DNA of 64,000 nt from CAILHX01 sp964511385 (lineage in GTDB: Bacteria; Pseudomonadota; Gammaproteobacteria; Burkholderiales; Methylophilaceae): assembly GCA_964511385.1 (NCBI GenBank), contig CAZEFE010000005.1, forward strand, positions 124,001 to 188,000, written 5' to 3'. Below, piece by piece: positions 1 to 6,567 of this stretch. How positions within the stretch are numbered: the stretch's first letter is position 1; the number at the start of each line of letters is the position of its first letter. The notes beneath the pieces were generated by a model, which worked only from the letters and a program-made list of their open reading frames with translations, did no database searches and had not been told where the DNA came from. The position numbers and the translations under genes were made by a program.

Positions 1-2079
1 ATGGCGTGGTCGTGCTGGCTGAATAGAGATAATTATCCCATCGTCGAAAAAACCTTCGAGGGTATTGCGGACACCCGGCGCCGACACCTTATCCACTGGG
101 CAGAAAGCAACTGGGAGTTCCTGGAAGCGCTGGCACGGCAAATCGCCGAGGAAAAACACCACCTGCAGGCGTTGTTGGAGGAATGGCTGGCTCACGCCCA
201 GGATTATTCCGAGTTGTTTGTCACCGACCTGTCGGGCAAGGTGGTGGCTTCCAGCTACACCAAGCATATCGACATGAGCGACCTGCAACCCGGAGCGCTA
301 TCCGCCGGGCTGAAAGGCAAGTTCCTGCACGGCCCTTATGCCGACCCTCTGACCCAGGCCATCGGCCCTTCGTCGTCCAAGTTTCACGACGAGGTCACCC
401 TGATGTTTTACCATCCCATCATCAGTGACGGCAAAACCACGGGGTGCCTGTGCGGGCGCGTCCCCAACGACGTCATGAGCGACATCATCCAGCGCGAAGC
501 CGGCCATGTCTATCGCGATTCCGGCGACAACTACCTCTTCATGGTCGAATCCAACTTCGATGCCAGGATCAGTCCGGGCACCGCCCTGTCGCGCTCCCGC
601 TTCGAAGACAACTCCTTTACCGGCGGCGACAACCTGAAAAACGGCGTGCGCACCGCGTTCGGCATCGTCAAGATCCAGAACCACACCGAACTGGAACTGC
701 GCTTTACCGACCCCGCCACGCATGAACTACACCCCGGCGTGCGCGAAACCATACGCAAACGGGAAAACCTGTTCGTCACCTACCCCGGTTATCCGGACTA
801 CCGCCACATCCCGGTCATCGGCAAGGGCGTAACGTTCCGCATGCCGGGCTCCCCCGACCTGTGGGGCATGATGTGCGAAGGCGACCTGGAGGAAGTTTAC
901 CGCCACCGTCCATTGTCCTATCGCATTGCCAGGCGGCTGGCAGTTTTTGGCGCTATCGGCATGGCGCTGGCTTACTCGGCCTGGGTGTTGCTGCTGCCGG
1001 CGCCTTCCGAAATGCTGCTGATGGCGTCAGCCATCACCGTGCTGACCATGACCACTTTCCATTACACCACCCTGCGCCCGGCATCGCGCCGCATCAATGC
1101 GCTCTCGCACTTCCTGCTGGATAGCGCGGAATGCGGCGGATCGCTGGAAAACCGCCTGGATTGGAGCGATCTGGTCCACGACGAAGTGGGCGACCTGGGG
1201 CGTTGGATCAACAGCTTCGTGGACAAGATCGACGACACCGTCAACAGCGTGCTGGGCGTGGCTAAACGCGTCGGCGCATCGGCTTCGTCGTTAAGCAAGA
1301 TTTCCGCCCAAGTGGCGGAAAGCTCGCATCACCAGAACGTCGCCGCGTCCACCACGGCCAGTGCGGTAGACGCCATGAGCGCCAGCATCACGCAGGTCTC
1401 TTCCCATGCCAATTCGACGGAAACCATTTCGCGCAATGCCAGCGAGTTGTCGCAGGAAGGCCGCAACATCGTCCATAGCGCCATTCAGGAAATGCAGAAT
1501 ACCGCCGGCGCCATTTCCCAGCTTTCCAGCATGATCGAAAACCTGGATCGGCGCTCGGACGACATCAGCGCCATCCTCAACGTCATCAAGGACATCGCCG
1601 ACCAGACCAACCTGCTGGCGCTCAACGCCGCCATCGAAGCGGCGCGCGCCGGCGAACAGGGGCGCGGGTTCGCCGTGGTGGCCGACGAGGTGCGCAAACT
1701 CGCCGAGCGCACCGGACAGTCCACCACCCAGATCACCGGCATGGTCAACAGCATCCAGGAAGAAACCCGGCGCGCTGTGGGCACCATGCAGATATGCTGT
1801 GCGCAGGCGGAGCGTAGCGTGGCGCTGGCCACCCACGCCGGCCAGTCGCTGGAACAGATCAACGGCGGCGCCGACCACACCCAGCGCATGGTGAGCGAAA
1901 TCGTGCTGGCCACCCGCGAACAGACCACCACCGGCGCCAACATCGCACAGAACATCGAAAAGATCGCCCACATGGCGAAGCAAAACAATACCCAGGTGCT
2001 GGAAGCCTCGCGCGCGTCCTACACGCTGGAACAACTCGCCGGCGACTTGCAGAAAGCGGTCGCCAAATTTTCAGCCTGA
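1..2079 (+). CDS. Methyl-accepting chemotaxis protein
   Basis: Transducer that passes a sensory signal to the CheA/CheW complex. The C-terminal half holds the conserved signalling hairpin, with DQTNLLALNAAIEAARAGE at about residues 534-552 followed by RGFAVVADEVRKLAE, the hallmark of the MCP signalling domain. Two adjacent hydrophobic segments lie at about residues 308-352. The preceding ~300 residues resemble a periplasmic Cache-type sensor, but no membrane segment precedes them here. The ATG is at base 1, so the true start may lie outside the window. There is no C-terminal NWETF-type CheR/CheB tether. The signalling role is firm; the ligand is unknown. Confidence 0.9.
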   Translation: MAWSCWLNRDNYPIVEKTFEGIADTRRRHLIHWAESNWEFLEALARQIAEEKHHLQALLEEWLAHAQDYSELFVTDLSGKVVASSYTKHIDMSDLQPGALSAGLKGKFLHGPYADPLTQAIGPSSSKFHDEVTLMFYHPIISDGKTTGCLCGRVPNDVMSDIIQREAGHVYRDSGDNYLFMVESNFDARISPGTALSRSRFEDNSFTGGDNLKNGVRTAFGIVKIQNHTELELRFTDPATHELHPGVRETIRKRENLFVTYPGYPDYRHIPVIGKGVTFRMPGSPDLWGMMCEGDLEEVYRHRPLSYRIARRLAVFGAIGMALAYSAWVLLLPAPSEMLLMASAITVLTMTTFHYTTLRPASRRINALSHFLLDSAECGGSLENRLDWSDLVHDEVGDLGRWINSFVDKIDDTVNSVLGVAKRVGASASSLSKISAQVAESSHHQNVAASTTASAVDAMSASITQVSSHANSTETISRNASELSQEGRNIVHSAIQEMQNTAGAISQLSSMIENLDRRSDDISAILNVIKDIADQTNLLALNAAIEAARAGEQGRGFAVVADEVRKLAERTGQSTTQITGMVNSIQEETRRAVGTMQICCAQAERSVALATHAGQSLEQINGGADHTQRMVSEIVLATREQTTTGANIAQNIEKIAHMAKQNNTQVLEASRASYTLEQLAGDLQKAVAKFSA

Positions 2080-2109
2080 CGACTCAGGATCAGTGAAGGA
2101 GAACGCCAC

Positions 2110-2340
2110 ATGCCACTCTTTGATTTTCATTGCCCAACCTGTGACAAGACATTTGAACTGCTGGTCAAGGCATCCGATACACCGGTCTGCCCAGAATGCG
2201 GCGGACATGTGGAAAAATGCCTGTCCCGCCCCGCCGCGCCCGGCCAAAGCGCTGGAATCATCGCCAGTGCACGCGCCCAGGCCAAGCGCGAGGGGCATTT
2301 CAGCAACTACTCCGCGGCAGAGAGAAAACGTATCAAATGA
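2110..2340 (+). CDS. FmdB-family zinc-ribbon protein
   Basis: Small protein of 76 residues that starts MPLFDFHCPTC and has a second CPEC pair near residue 33. This is the CxxC...CxxC zinc ribbon of the FmdB/CxxC_CXXC_SSSS regulatory family, whose biochemical role is poorly defined. The tail is basic and serine/alanine rich, as is usual for the family. A good ribosome binding site (GAAGGAGAA) precedes the ATG. It lies 30 bases after the chemotaxis gene and its stop overlaps the start of the next gene (ATGA), so the three may be cotranscribed. Confidence 0.85.
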   Translation: MPLFDFHCPTCDKTFELLVKASDTPVCPECGGHVEKCLSRPAAPGQSAGIIASARAQAKREGHFSNYSAAERKRIK

Positions 2341-2639
2341 TGGACGGCCATTCCCTGGAGACCTGCCGCTATTTCGCCACCTACAGCGGCATCAAACTCC
2401 CGATCAAACTCAGCCAACCGCTGGAAGACAGCGCCATCATCAACCGCAATACCTACTTCCGCGCCTTTTTCGACCAGGATGGGCGCATAACCGGCTTCCA
2501 GAAAATGGTTTACGGCGAGATCGAACTGCAACACCGCTATCAATTCCACGCCAACGGCCTGCTGAAGCAGGCGGAAATCACCGACGCGGAGCAGGAAGTT
2601 ACCGTACTGAATTTCGACGAAAGCGGCACGGCGATATAG
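2337..2639 (+). CDS. Conserved hypothetical protein
   Basis: A 100-residue soluble protein starting MMDGHSLETCRYF. I do not recognise a family with confidence. The start is set by the ATGA overlap with the zinc-ribbon gene; a longer in-frame reading from 2196 exists but would run inside that gene. There is no signal peptide or membrane segment. The sequence alternates short hydrophobic stretches with charged residues, with several Gln/Glu and Asp pairs, and looks like a small beta-rich fold. It is the last chromosomal gene before the left end of the integrated element. Confidence 0.7.
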   Translation: MMDGHSLETCRYFATYSGIKLPIKLSQPLEDSAIINRNTYFRAFFDQDGRITGFQKMVYGEIELQHRYQFHANGLLKQAEITDAEQEVTVLNFDESGTAI

Positions 2640-2681
2640 CTGCACAACGCGTTGGGAACGGAGGGGATGCAGGATGGGGTA

Positions 2682-2696
2682 CTGGCGGAGGCGGTG
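2682..2696. repeat. Left attachment-site repeat of the element
   Basis: CTGGCGGAGGCGGTG matches the 3' end of the tRNA-Ser gene at 18436-18450 exactly. The flanks are also similar (GGGGT just before, ATTC three bases after), giving an imperfect match of about 27 bases. This is the copy of the tRNA end left at the far side by site-specific integration. Confidence 0.8.
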
Positions 2697-2758
2697 GCAT
2701 TCATAATGTTGGCTGTGAGCCAGTATTTAAGCGGTTTCCAGTTTTTTAGTTTTTTGAC

Positions 2759-2780
2759 ATATACGGATTCCTATACGTCT
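2759..2780. other. Candidate integrase arm-type sites, left end
   Basis: ATATACG at 2759 and TATACGTCT at 2772-2780 are offset by about 12 bases. The right end has ATATACGTC at 18291 and 18303, also 12 bases apart. The matched spacing at both ends suggests arm-type binding sites for the tyrosine recombinase or its directionality factor. Confidence 0.5.
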
Positions 2781-2825
2781 GGTTTTTGGTGCCCCTGGGT
2801 GAACCGCTTAAATTAGCCTGCACTA

Positions 2826-2871
2826 TAATTTATACCGCAGTATAAATTAGCCTACAGTATAAATTAGCCTG
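2826..2871. repeat. Inverted repeat and 17-base tandem repeat
   Basis: TAATTTATAC (2826-2835) and GTATAAATTA (2840-2849) form a perfect 10-base inverted repeat with a 4-base loop. The right arm belongs to a 17-base tandem repeat, CAGTATAAATTAGCCTR, at 2838-2854 and 2855-2871. A third partial copy, TAAATTAGCCTG, is at 2809-2820. The array lies inside the left end of the element and may bind a recombination or regulatory protein. Confidence 0.6.
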
Positions 2872-3061
2872 CGCTAAAATCCCCGTTGTGCAACAGCTCT
2901 AACAATGTCATCTTCGGCGGCGGTGTCTTCGATTCACGCAATTCATTCAACATTTCCTTCCATGTTTTCCTTGTTGGCTCGCGCATTACCTCCGCTTCTG
3001 CCGCCTTCGCTGACTGCTGGCCGAGTTTCGCGGAGAGGCCAAACATTATTTCATTGCTCAT
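2864..3061 (-). CDS. Small hypothetical protein of the element
   Basis: A 65-residue protein starting MSNEIMFGLSAKLG, probably the last gene of the VirB5/VirB6 transcription unit. The start has a clear AAAGGAAC ribosome binding site 7 bases upstream. The middle (AAEAEVMREPTRKTWKEML) is charged and helical, and the end is short and hydrophobic. No signal peptide or membrane helix is visible, so it is probably cytosolic. Its stop lies within the tandem AT-rich repeats at the left end. Family not recognised. Confidence 0.6.
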   Translation of the reverse strand: MSNEIMFGLSAKLGQQSAKAAEAEVMREPTRKTWKEMLNELRESKTPPPKMTLLELLHNGDFSAG

Positions 3062-3137
3062 TTGATGTTCCTTTCAACAATCATAATAAGAAACAGGTTT
3101 CAGATTTCACAAACTGAATTCTGAAACCCGGTTATCT

Positions 3138-4130
3138 CTATTTGGGTGGTGCCTTTGTCAGTTGCGCACCGCCAGCATCAGCGGCTTTCTGGATCGTGTT
3201 GATGACCACTGCCCCTACGCTGCCGCCTTCGGTCATGCCGCCGATTAACGCGGCAGCGATGTTGTCAGCTCGAAACATCATCGCCGCCATGAACAGCATG
3301 GCAGTAGCCGCAGCAATGAAAGCGCTAAACTTCGCCACGATCTGCATAAACCACGGCAAGTCCGCGCTTTGAACGGACGAGATTGAAGAAACGAATACAT
3401 CAATGCTACCGGCGCAGATTAGAACCAACATCACGCCCACCAACAGACTCATGCCGCTGGTCAACATGAACCTGAACCACTGTCGTGCCAGGTTTTCCAT
3501 AGGTCTGAATGGCAACCAGCAGATCAGGATGGGGCCGAAAATCACGCCCAGCTGGAGCATGATTAAAGGCGAGTACAAGGCAAACAGCATCGCCAGAATC
3601 AAGCCCATTCCAACTATCGTAAGCAACCCCCGTAACAGAAAATCAGTGAGTCCTCCAAAAATTATGTCGCCCATGCTGGCGGCGGGATTTTTAAGGAATT
3701 CGAGCGTTCTATCCCAGGTGGATTTACCATCGGCAGCATTATTCGGTGCGTCTGCCCAGATCGAGTTTGAGATTTTGGTAATCAACCCCTTGACCAACTC
3801 GCTGCCACTGCCGCCAGTTTGAGCGCCGCCGCGCTCAAGCAGCGGTGTGGTCAGTTCGACCTGGAAGAATTGAGCCAGATGGCCGGTAGCAGTCGTCCAG
3901 TTGCCATTTTGCAGGAGCGCCAAGGGGATCAGGAACAGGATGAACCCGCGCCCGAATTTGGCCATTGCGCCCTCTTTCTCGCCTAGCCACCACATATATA
4001 TGGCAGAGGCGAGAGTTAAGACAAGCGACAGGCTAAGCAGGATCAATCCTGCTGGTACCAGCGCATCACCGTACCGCTGGCCGGCTTCCAGTAGTGGCCG
4101 CAACAGTTCAGACAATTCAGCAAAATTCAT
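3138..4130 (-). CDS. VirB6/TrbL-like type IV secretion membrane protein
   Basis: A 330-residue polytopic inner-membrane protein with hydrophobic segments at about residues 25-50, 60-77, 160-190, 193-215, 225-250 and 262-290, separated by a polar loop (about 85-150) rich in Gly, Ser and Asn. This is the layout of the VirB6/TrbL family, the channel subunit contacting DNA in the inner membrane. Conserved-type residues include a Trp in the central region (ICWLPFRPMENLA, about 208-220). It overlaps the upstream 78-residue gene by 4 bases and follows a VirB5-like gene, as in IncN/IncW transfer operons. It is one of only two recognisable mating-pore genes in the element. Confidence 0.75.
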   Translation of the reverse strand: MNFAELSELLRPLLEAGQRYGDALVPAGLILLSLSLVLTLASAIYMWWLGEKEGAMAKFGRGFILFLIPLALLQNGNWTTATGHLAQFFQVELTTPLLERGGAQTGGSGSELVKGLITKISNSIWADAPNNAADGKSTWDRTLEFLKNPAASMGDIIFGGLTDFLLRGLLTIVGMGLILAMLFALYSPLIMLQLGVIFGPILICWLPFRPMENLARQWFRFMLTSGMSLLVGVMLVLICAGSIDVFVSSISSVQSADLPWFMQIVAKFSAFIAAATAMLFMAAMMFRADNIAAALIGGMTEGGSVGAVVINTIQKAADAGGAQLTKAPPK

Positions 4131-4363
4131 GACAGCACCCCTTGGATGACGACGAAAAGCAGCAGGCCGAAAGCCAGCGGCGAGAGCAAGACATAAAACG
4201 GTTCATGGTGGGCGAAGCGCACCAGAAAACCTTTCCAGCCGCCCCACTCTCGCCGGTACTCGCCGCCCGTTTCTGTGACTTCCGCAATAAGCGCCTCGCG
4301 GCTCTCTGGATCGGGTTCGATCAGCCCAGCCACCAGGCTGGAAACAGGATGGATTTTGTTCAT
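4127..4363 (-). CDS. Small membrane protein between VirB5 and VirB6 genes
   Basis: A 78-residue protein with a soluble N-terminal part (residues 1-52, acidic then Trp/Arg rich) and one C-terminal membrane helix (about 56-77, FYVLLSPLAFGLLLFVVIQG). It overlaps both neighbours by 4 bases, so it is translationally coupled to them. In pKM101 and R388 this position between VirB5 and VirB6 is held by the entry-exclusion gene eex. The plasmid Eex proteins are lipoproteins, and I see no lipobox here, so an exclusion role is only a positional guess. Confidence 0.65.
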   Translation of the reverse strand: MNKIHPVSSLVAGLIEPDPESREALIAEVTETGGEYRREWGGWKGFLVRFAHHEPFYVLLSPLAFGLLLFVVIQGVLS

Positions 4364-5115
4364 TTTGTGAGCTTCACTTCGTTCGGCATTTGAAGAATGC
4401 CCTGCGCCTTCTGCTTGGCGGCGCGGTATTGCTCCTGCGTCTTGGCCAGCGAATTACGTCCATCGGCTTCCGCCTCGGCTTGCTGCTGCTCGCGTTTTGC
4501 CGCCATGGCGTTGGCCGTGGCAATGCTGTCCGAGATCGACAGCAGGATGGATTGTGTTTGGGTGTTCTGGTTGGCCAGGAACTGTACGCCGCCCACGGTG
4601 GAGTCGATTTTGTAAACCTTTTGGGCGGAATTACTGACGGCCTCTGAAATCCGCTTGGCCTTTTCGATCTTGGCCACTTCCTTGTCGTAGTTGCGCTGGT
4701 ACACGCCGCCGCGGGCACGAGCCTCCTCGGCCATGATCTGCAACACCTGCGATGGCGGCATATTGAGGCGCGTGGACAGGTTCTGCACTTCGAGCATCTT
4801 GTATGCGGCGTTCTGGTACAGACCTTGCGCTTCTGTAAACACCTGGTAGGCATCCGCCATGGTCTTCAAGTCGCCGACAGGAATACCCGTCATTTCGGCA
4901 ATGGAGCCGACATCCATCTGCTTCAAGTCCTGGTAGGTGTTATATGCCGTTTCCAGGCTGTTCCTGGCCGTGTCGATCGCATTCTTGGCGGTGGTGACCA
5001 GCTCGGCGTTGTTCATGAGTTGGGTGGCTTCGGTTGCACCCCCGGCTTCCGGGCCGCTGCCAGCATGGGAGGTTAAGGAAAAAGATAATAGGAGGATGGT
5101 GATAAGGGTTTTCAT
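4360..5115 (-). CDS. VirB5/TrbJ-like type IV secretion protein
   Basis: A 251-residue secreted protein with a classical signal peptide (MKTLITILLLSFSLTSHA, cleavage expected after residue 18). It is followed by long amphipathic helices (about 35-75, 95-150, 195-240). Helical, periplasmic, about 230 mature residues and next to VirB6: this fits the VirB5/TrbJ minor-pilin family, which sits at the pilus tip and helps recipient contact. The C-terminus is Gln/Ala/Lys rich. There is no conserved catalytic motif, so the call rests on architecture and context. Confidence 0.7.
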   Translation of the reverse strand: MKTLITILLLSFSLTSHAGSGPEAGGATEATQLMNNAELVTTAKNAIDTARNSLETAYNTYQDLKQMDVGSIAEMTGIPVGDLKTMADAYQVFTEAQGLYQNAAYKMLEVQNLSTRLNMPPSQVLQIMAEEARARGGVYQRNYDKEVAKIEKAKRISEAVSNSAQKVYKIDSTVGGVQFLANQNTQTQSILLSISDSIATANAMAAKREQQQAEAEADGRNSLAKTQEQYRAAKQKAQGILQMPNEVKLTK

Positions 5116-5118
5116 GGT

Positions 5119-5721
5119 TTAAGTCCTTTCAAATTCCGCGCCAGCAGCGCCAATTGCTGCGTCTGGTTTTTGGTGTGGAGAATGAATCTTGATTTTTTGA
5201 TAGCAGCTTTCCACTTCCTCGCCGACCTCCTCAAGCGTCAATTTTCCTTCCCCAGATTTCCTTCTTATTTTGTTAAGAAAGTTTCTGTAAATCGCTGTTT
5301 TTTCCTGTTCAAGCTTTAGCTCTCGCTCTAGCTCTGCAACCCTGCTCAATGCCAGTGAAAGTGGGGTGCTGTTTTCATCTGCGGAGTCATTCTTTCTGCC
5401 AACAAGCTCTTTGCTTACCTGTTCCAGAATTAGTTCTGAGGCAGTGTTTTCAACGACACGAAAATATAGGTAATGATCAACTCCCCCATAAACCTCGACT
5501 TTTCGCCCAAACTCAACGTATTCCCCAGGCCGCAAACTTTTTATGTTGATGATGCCCTTGCCTTCCCTGCCTTTCAGGAATGTACGAGCCAAGCCGCCCG
5601 GCGCGCTTTTGTCTTGCAACACAATCGCACCCCAGCACTTTGTTTTATTGTTGGTCGATCCCCCGCACGGGTTTTCCACTGTGCCATCCGTAACTTTAAG
5701 TTTAATAAGTTCCATGCTCAT
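5119..5721 (-). CDS. Hypothetical protein with coiled coil
   Basis: A 200-residue soluble protein with no signal peptide, starting MSMELIKLKVTDG. The first ~100 residues look beta-rich (GEYVEFGRKVEVYGG, then a YLYFRVVE strand). Residues 125-180 form a charged heptad-like helix (RVAELERELKLEQEK and onwards), probably a coiled coil. It ends 3 bases before the VirB5-like gene begins, in the same orientation, so it is part of that operon. I do not recognise the family; its base composition is a little more AT rich than its neighbours. Confidence 0.65.
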   Translation of the reverse strand: MSMELIKLKVTDGTVENPCGGSTNNKTKCWGAIVLQDKSAPGGLARTFLKGREGKGIINIKSLRPGEYVEFGRKVEVYGGVDHYLYFRVVENTASELILEQVSKELVGRKNDSADENSTPLSLALSRVAELERELKLEQEKTAIYRNFLNKIRRKSGEGKLTLEEVGEEVESCYQKIKIHSPHQKPDAAIGAAGAEFERT

Positions 5722-5738
5722 TTCTCCTTATCCGTTGT

Positions 5739-5945
5739 CTATTTCTGCTGCGCCGCTAAACCTTGCCCATTCTTATGCATCAAATCGCTGTAAACACTCA
5801 GCCCCTGCCCCGTGCACTGCATGACCGCAAAGGCCAGGATCGCCAGCACTGCACGGCGTACCCAGCGATATACAACGCCACCGAGTTCCCAGCCTATGCG
5901 GCCTCCAAGGCCATAACCGAAACCGCGCTTGATGTAATTCCACAT
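5739..5945 (-). CDS. Small membrane protein, first gene of virB5/B6 unit
   Basis: A 68-residue protein starting MWNYIKRGFGYGLGG. The start is chosen because of the strong GAGGAG ribosome binding site 6-7 bases upstream; a GTG start at 5975 would add ten residues but lies inside the 27-base repeat. It is Gly rich at the N-terminus and has one hydrophobic helix (about 32-45, AVLAILAFAVMQC). The C-terminus is polar. Likely inner membrane, function unknown. Confidence 0.6.
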   Translation of the reverse strand: MWNYIKRGFGYGLGGRIGWELGGVVYRWVRRAVLAILAFAVMQCTGQGLSVYSDLMHKNGQGLAAQQK

Positions 5946-5964
5946 GTTTATCTCCTCTCTAATG

Positions 5965-5991
5965 ACATTCCACACTCGGCGGAAATTTTTA
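5965..5991 (-). promoter_or_regulatory. 27-base element, copy 1
   Basis: This stretch is identical over 27 bases to 10776-10802; on the minus strand it starts TAAAAATTTCCGCCGAGTG and ends GGAATGT. In both copies its first TAA is the stop codon of the upstream gene and a small membrane or coiled-coil gene starts just downstream. It is probably a shared promoter or operator for the transfer modules. Confidence 0.55.
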
Positions 5992-6105
5992 ATCTTCCTC
6001 GGGCATCATGATGGTGATAGTCAGATCCCCAAATTCTGCTTGTTGGTGAGCCTCGCGGGGCGCCGAAGGGGCGCGGTTTTGTGTTGTGCCGGTTGTTTTC
6101 ATCAT
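5989..6105 (-). CDS. Small ORF of 38 residues
   Basis: Reads MMKTTGTTQNRAPSAPREAH and ends in the acidic tail MMPEED. A well-placed AAGGAG lies about 7 bases upstream of the start. The stop codon is the TAA of the 27-base element. The N-terminal half is Thr/Pro/Ala rich and the second half alternates hydrophobic residues (FGDLTITI). No membrane segment. Too short to assign; kept because the ribosome binding site, start and neighbours agree. Confidence 0.45.
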   Translation of the reverse strand: MMKTTGTTQNRAPSAPREAHQQAEFGDLTITIMMPEED

Positions 6106-6126
6106 CACTTTCTCCTTGTCGGTTGT

Positions 6127-6350
6127 TTAAATCTGCTCGTCGGAGCCGCCTCGCCCCTTGGCTGGCAGTGACGTGCGTTTTGACGGGTTGCAGGATGGCG
6201 TGACAGGCGCGGGGTCGTGGAATAAAAAGGGGTGCGGTTTTTTGCACCCCGGCTTTATGCCGCGAAAGCCCCGCGACTGGCGCGACATCGTGCGTTTTTT
6301 CCCGTCTGCACGTCACTGCCAGCTTGGGCGGCTCCGACGAGTAGATTTAA
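6127..6350. other. Large nested inverted-repeat structure
   Basis: The gap between the relaxase gene and the 38-residue ORF (6106-6567) has no convincing gene but holds a nested palindrome. Outer arms: 6127-6150 with 6327-6350 (24 bases, one G-T pair). Next arms: 6161-6176 with 6308-6323 (16 bases, perfect). Inner arms: 6182-6187 with 6301-6306, and 6208-6214 with 6269-6275. A terminal hairpin GGGGTGC/GCACCCC is at 6229-6250. Together these fold into a long branched stem of about 224 bases. It could be an origin for single-strand conversion, a structured RNA, or part of a transfer origin. The rest of the gap (6351-6567) shows nothing I can name. Confidence 0.65.
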
Positions 6351-6567
6351 TCGCCTGCGAGTGGATGATTAAAACGGCTTTGAGGCACAACAAGCGCGGC
6401 TTGCCGCGCTCTGCTTTACTGCTTCCTACGCAGTGGGGTGCGTGGCTTTTGCTCGCGTGTCTGCAAAGACTGGCGGGCGGTTTGGATGGTTGCCTGGGCT
6501 ATTTGCCAGCTTTTGAGCCATGCTTGAGGGTTAAGGCTGGCTGGGGGTTGGTTCATGTTTTTTCTCC

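Noticed and set aside
2093..2749. 218-codon frame overlapping the zinc-ribbon gene and the next gene
   Set aside because: Frame shadow; composition is Arg/Pro/His rich, and the real genes have good starts and family or coupling support.
5948..6316. 122-codon minus-strand frame through the nested palindrome
   Set aside because: It runs through the inverted repeats, conflicts with the 38-residue ORF that has a clear ribosome binding site, and has no start signal.
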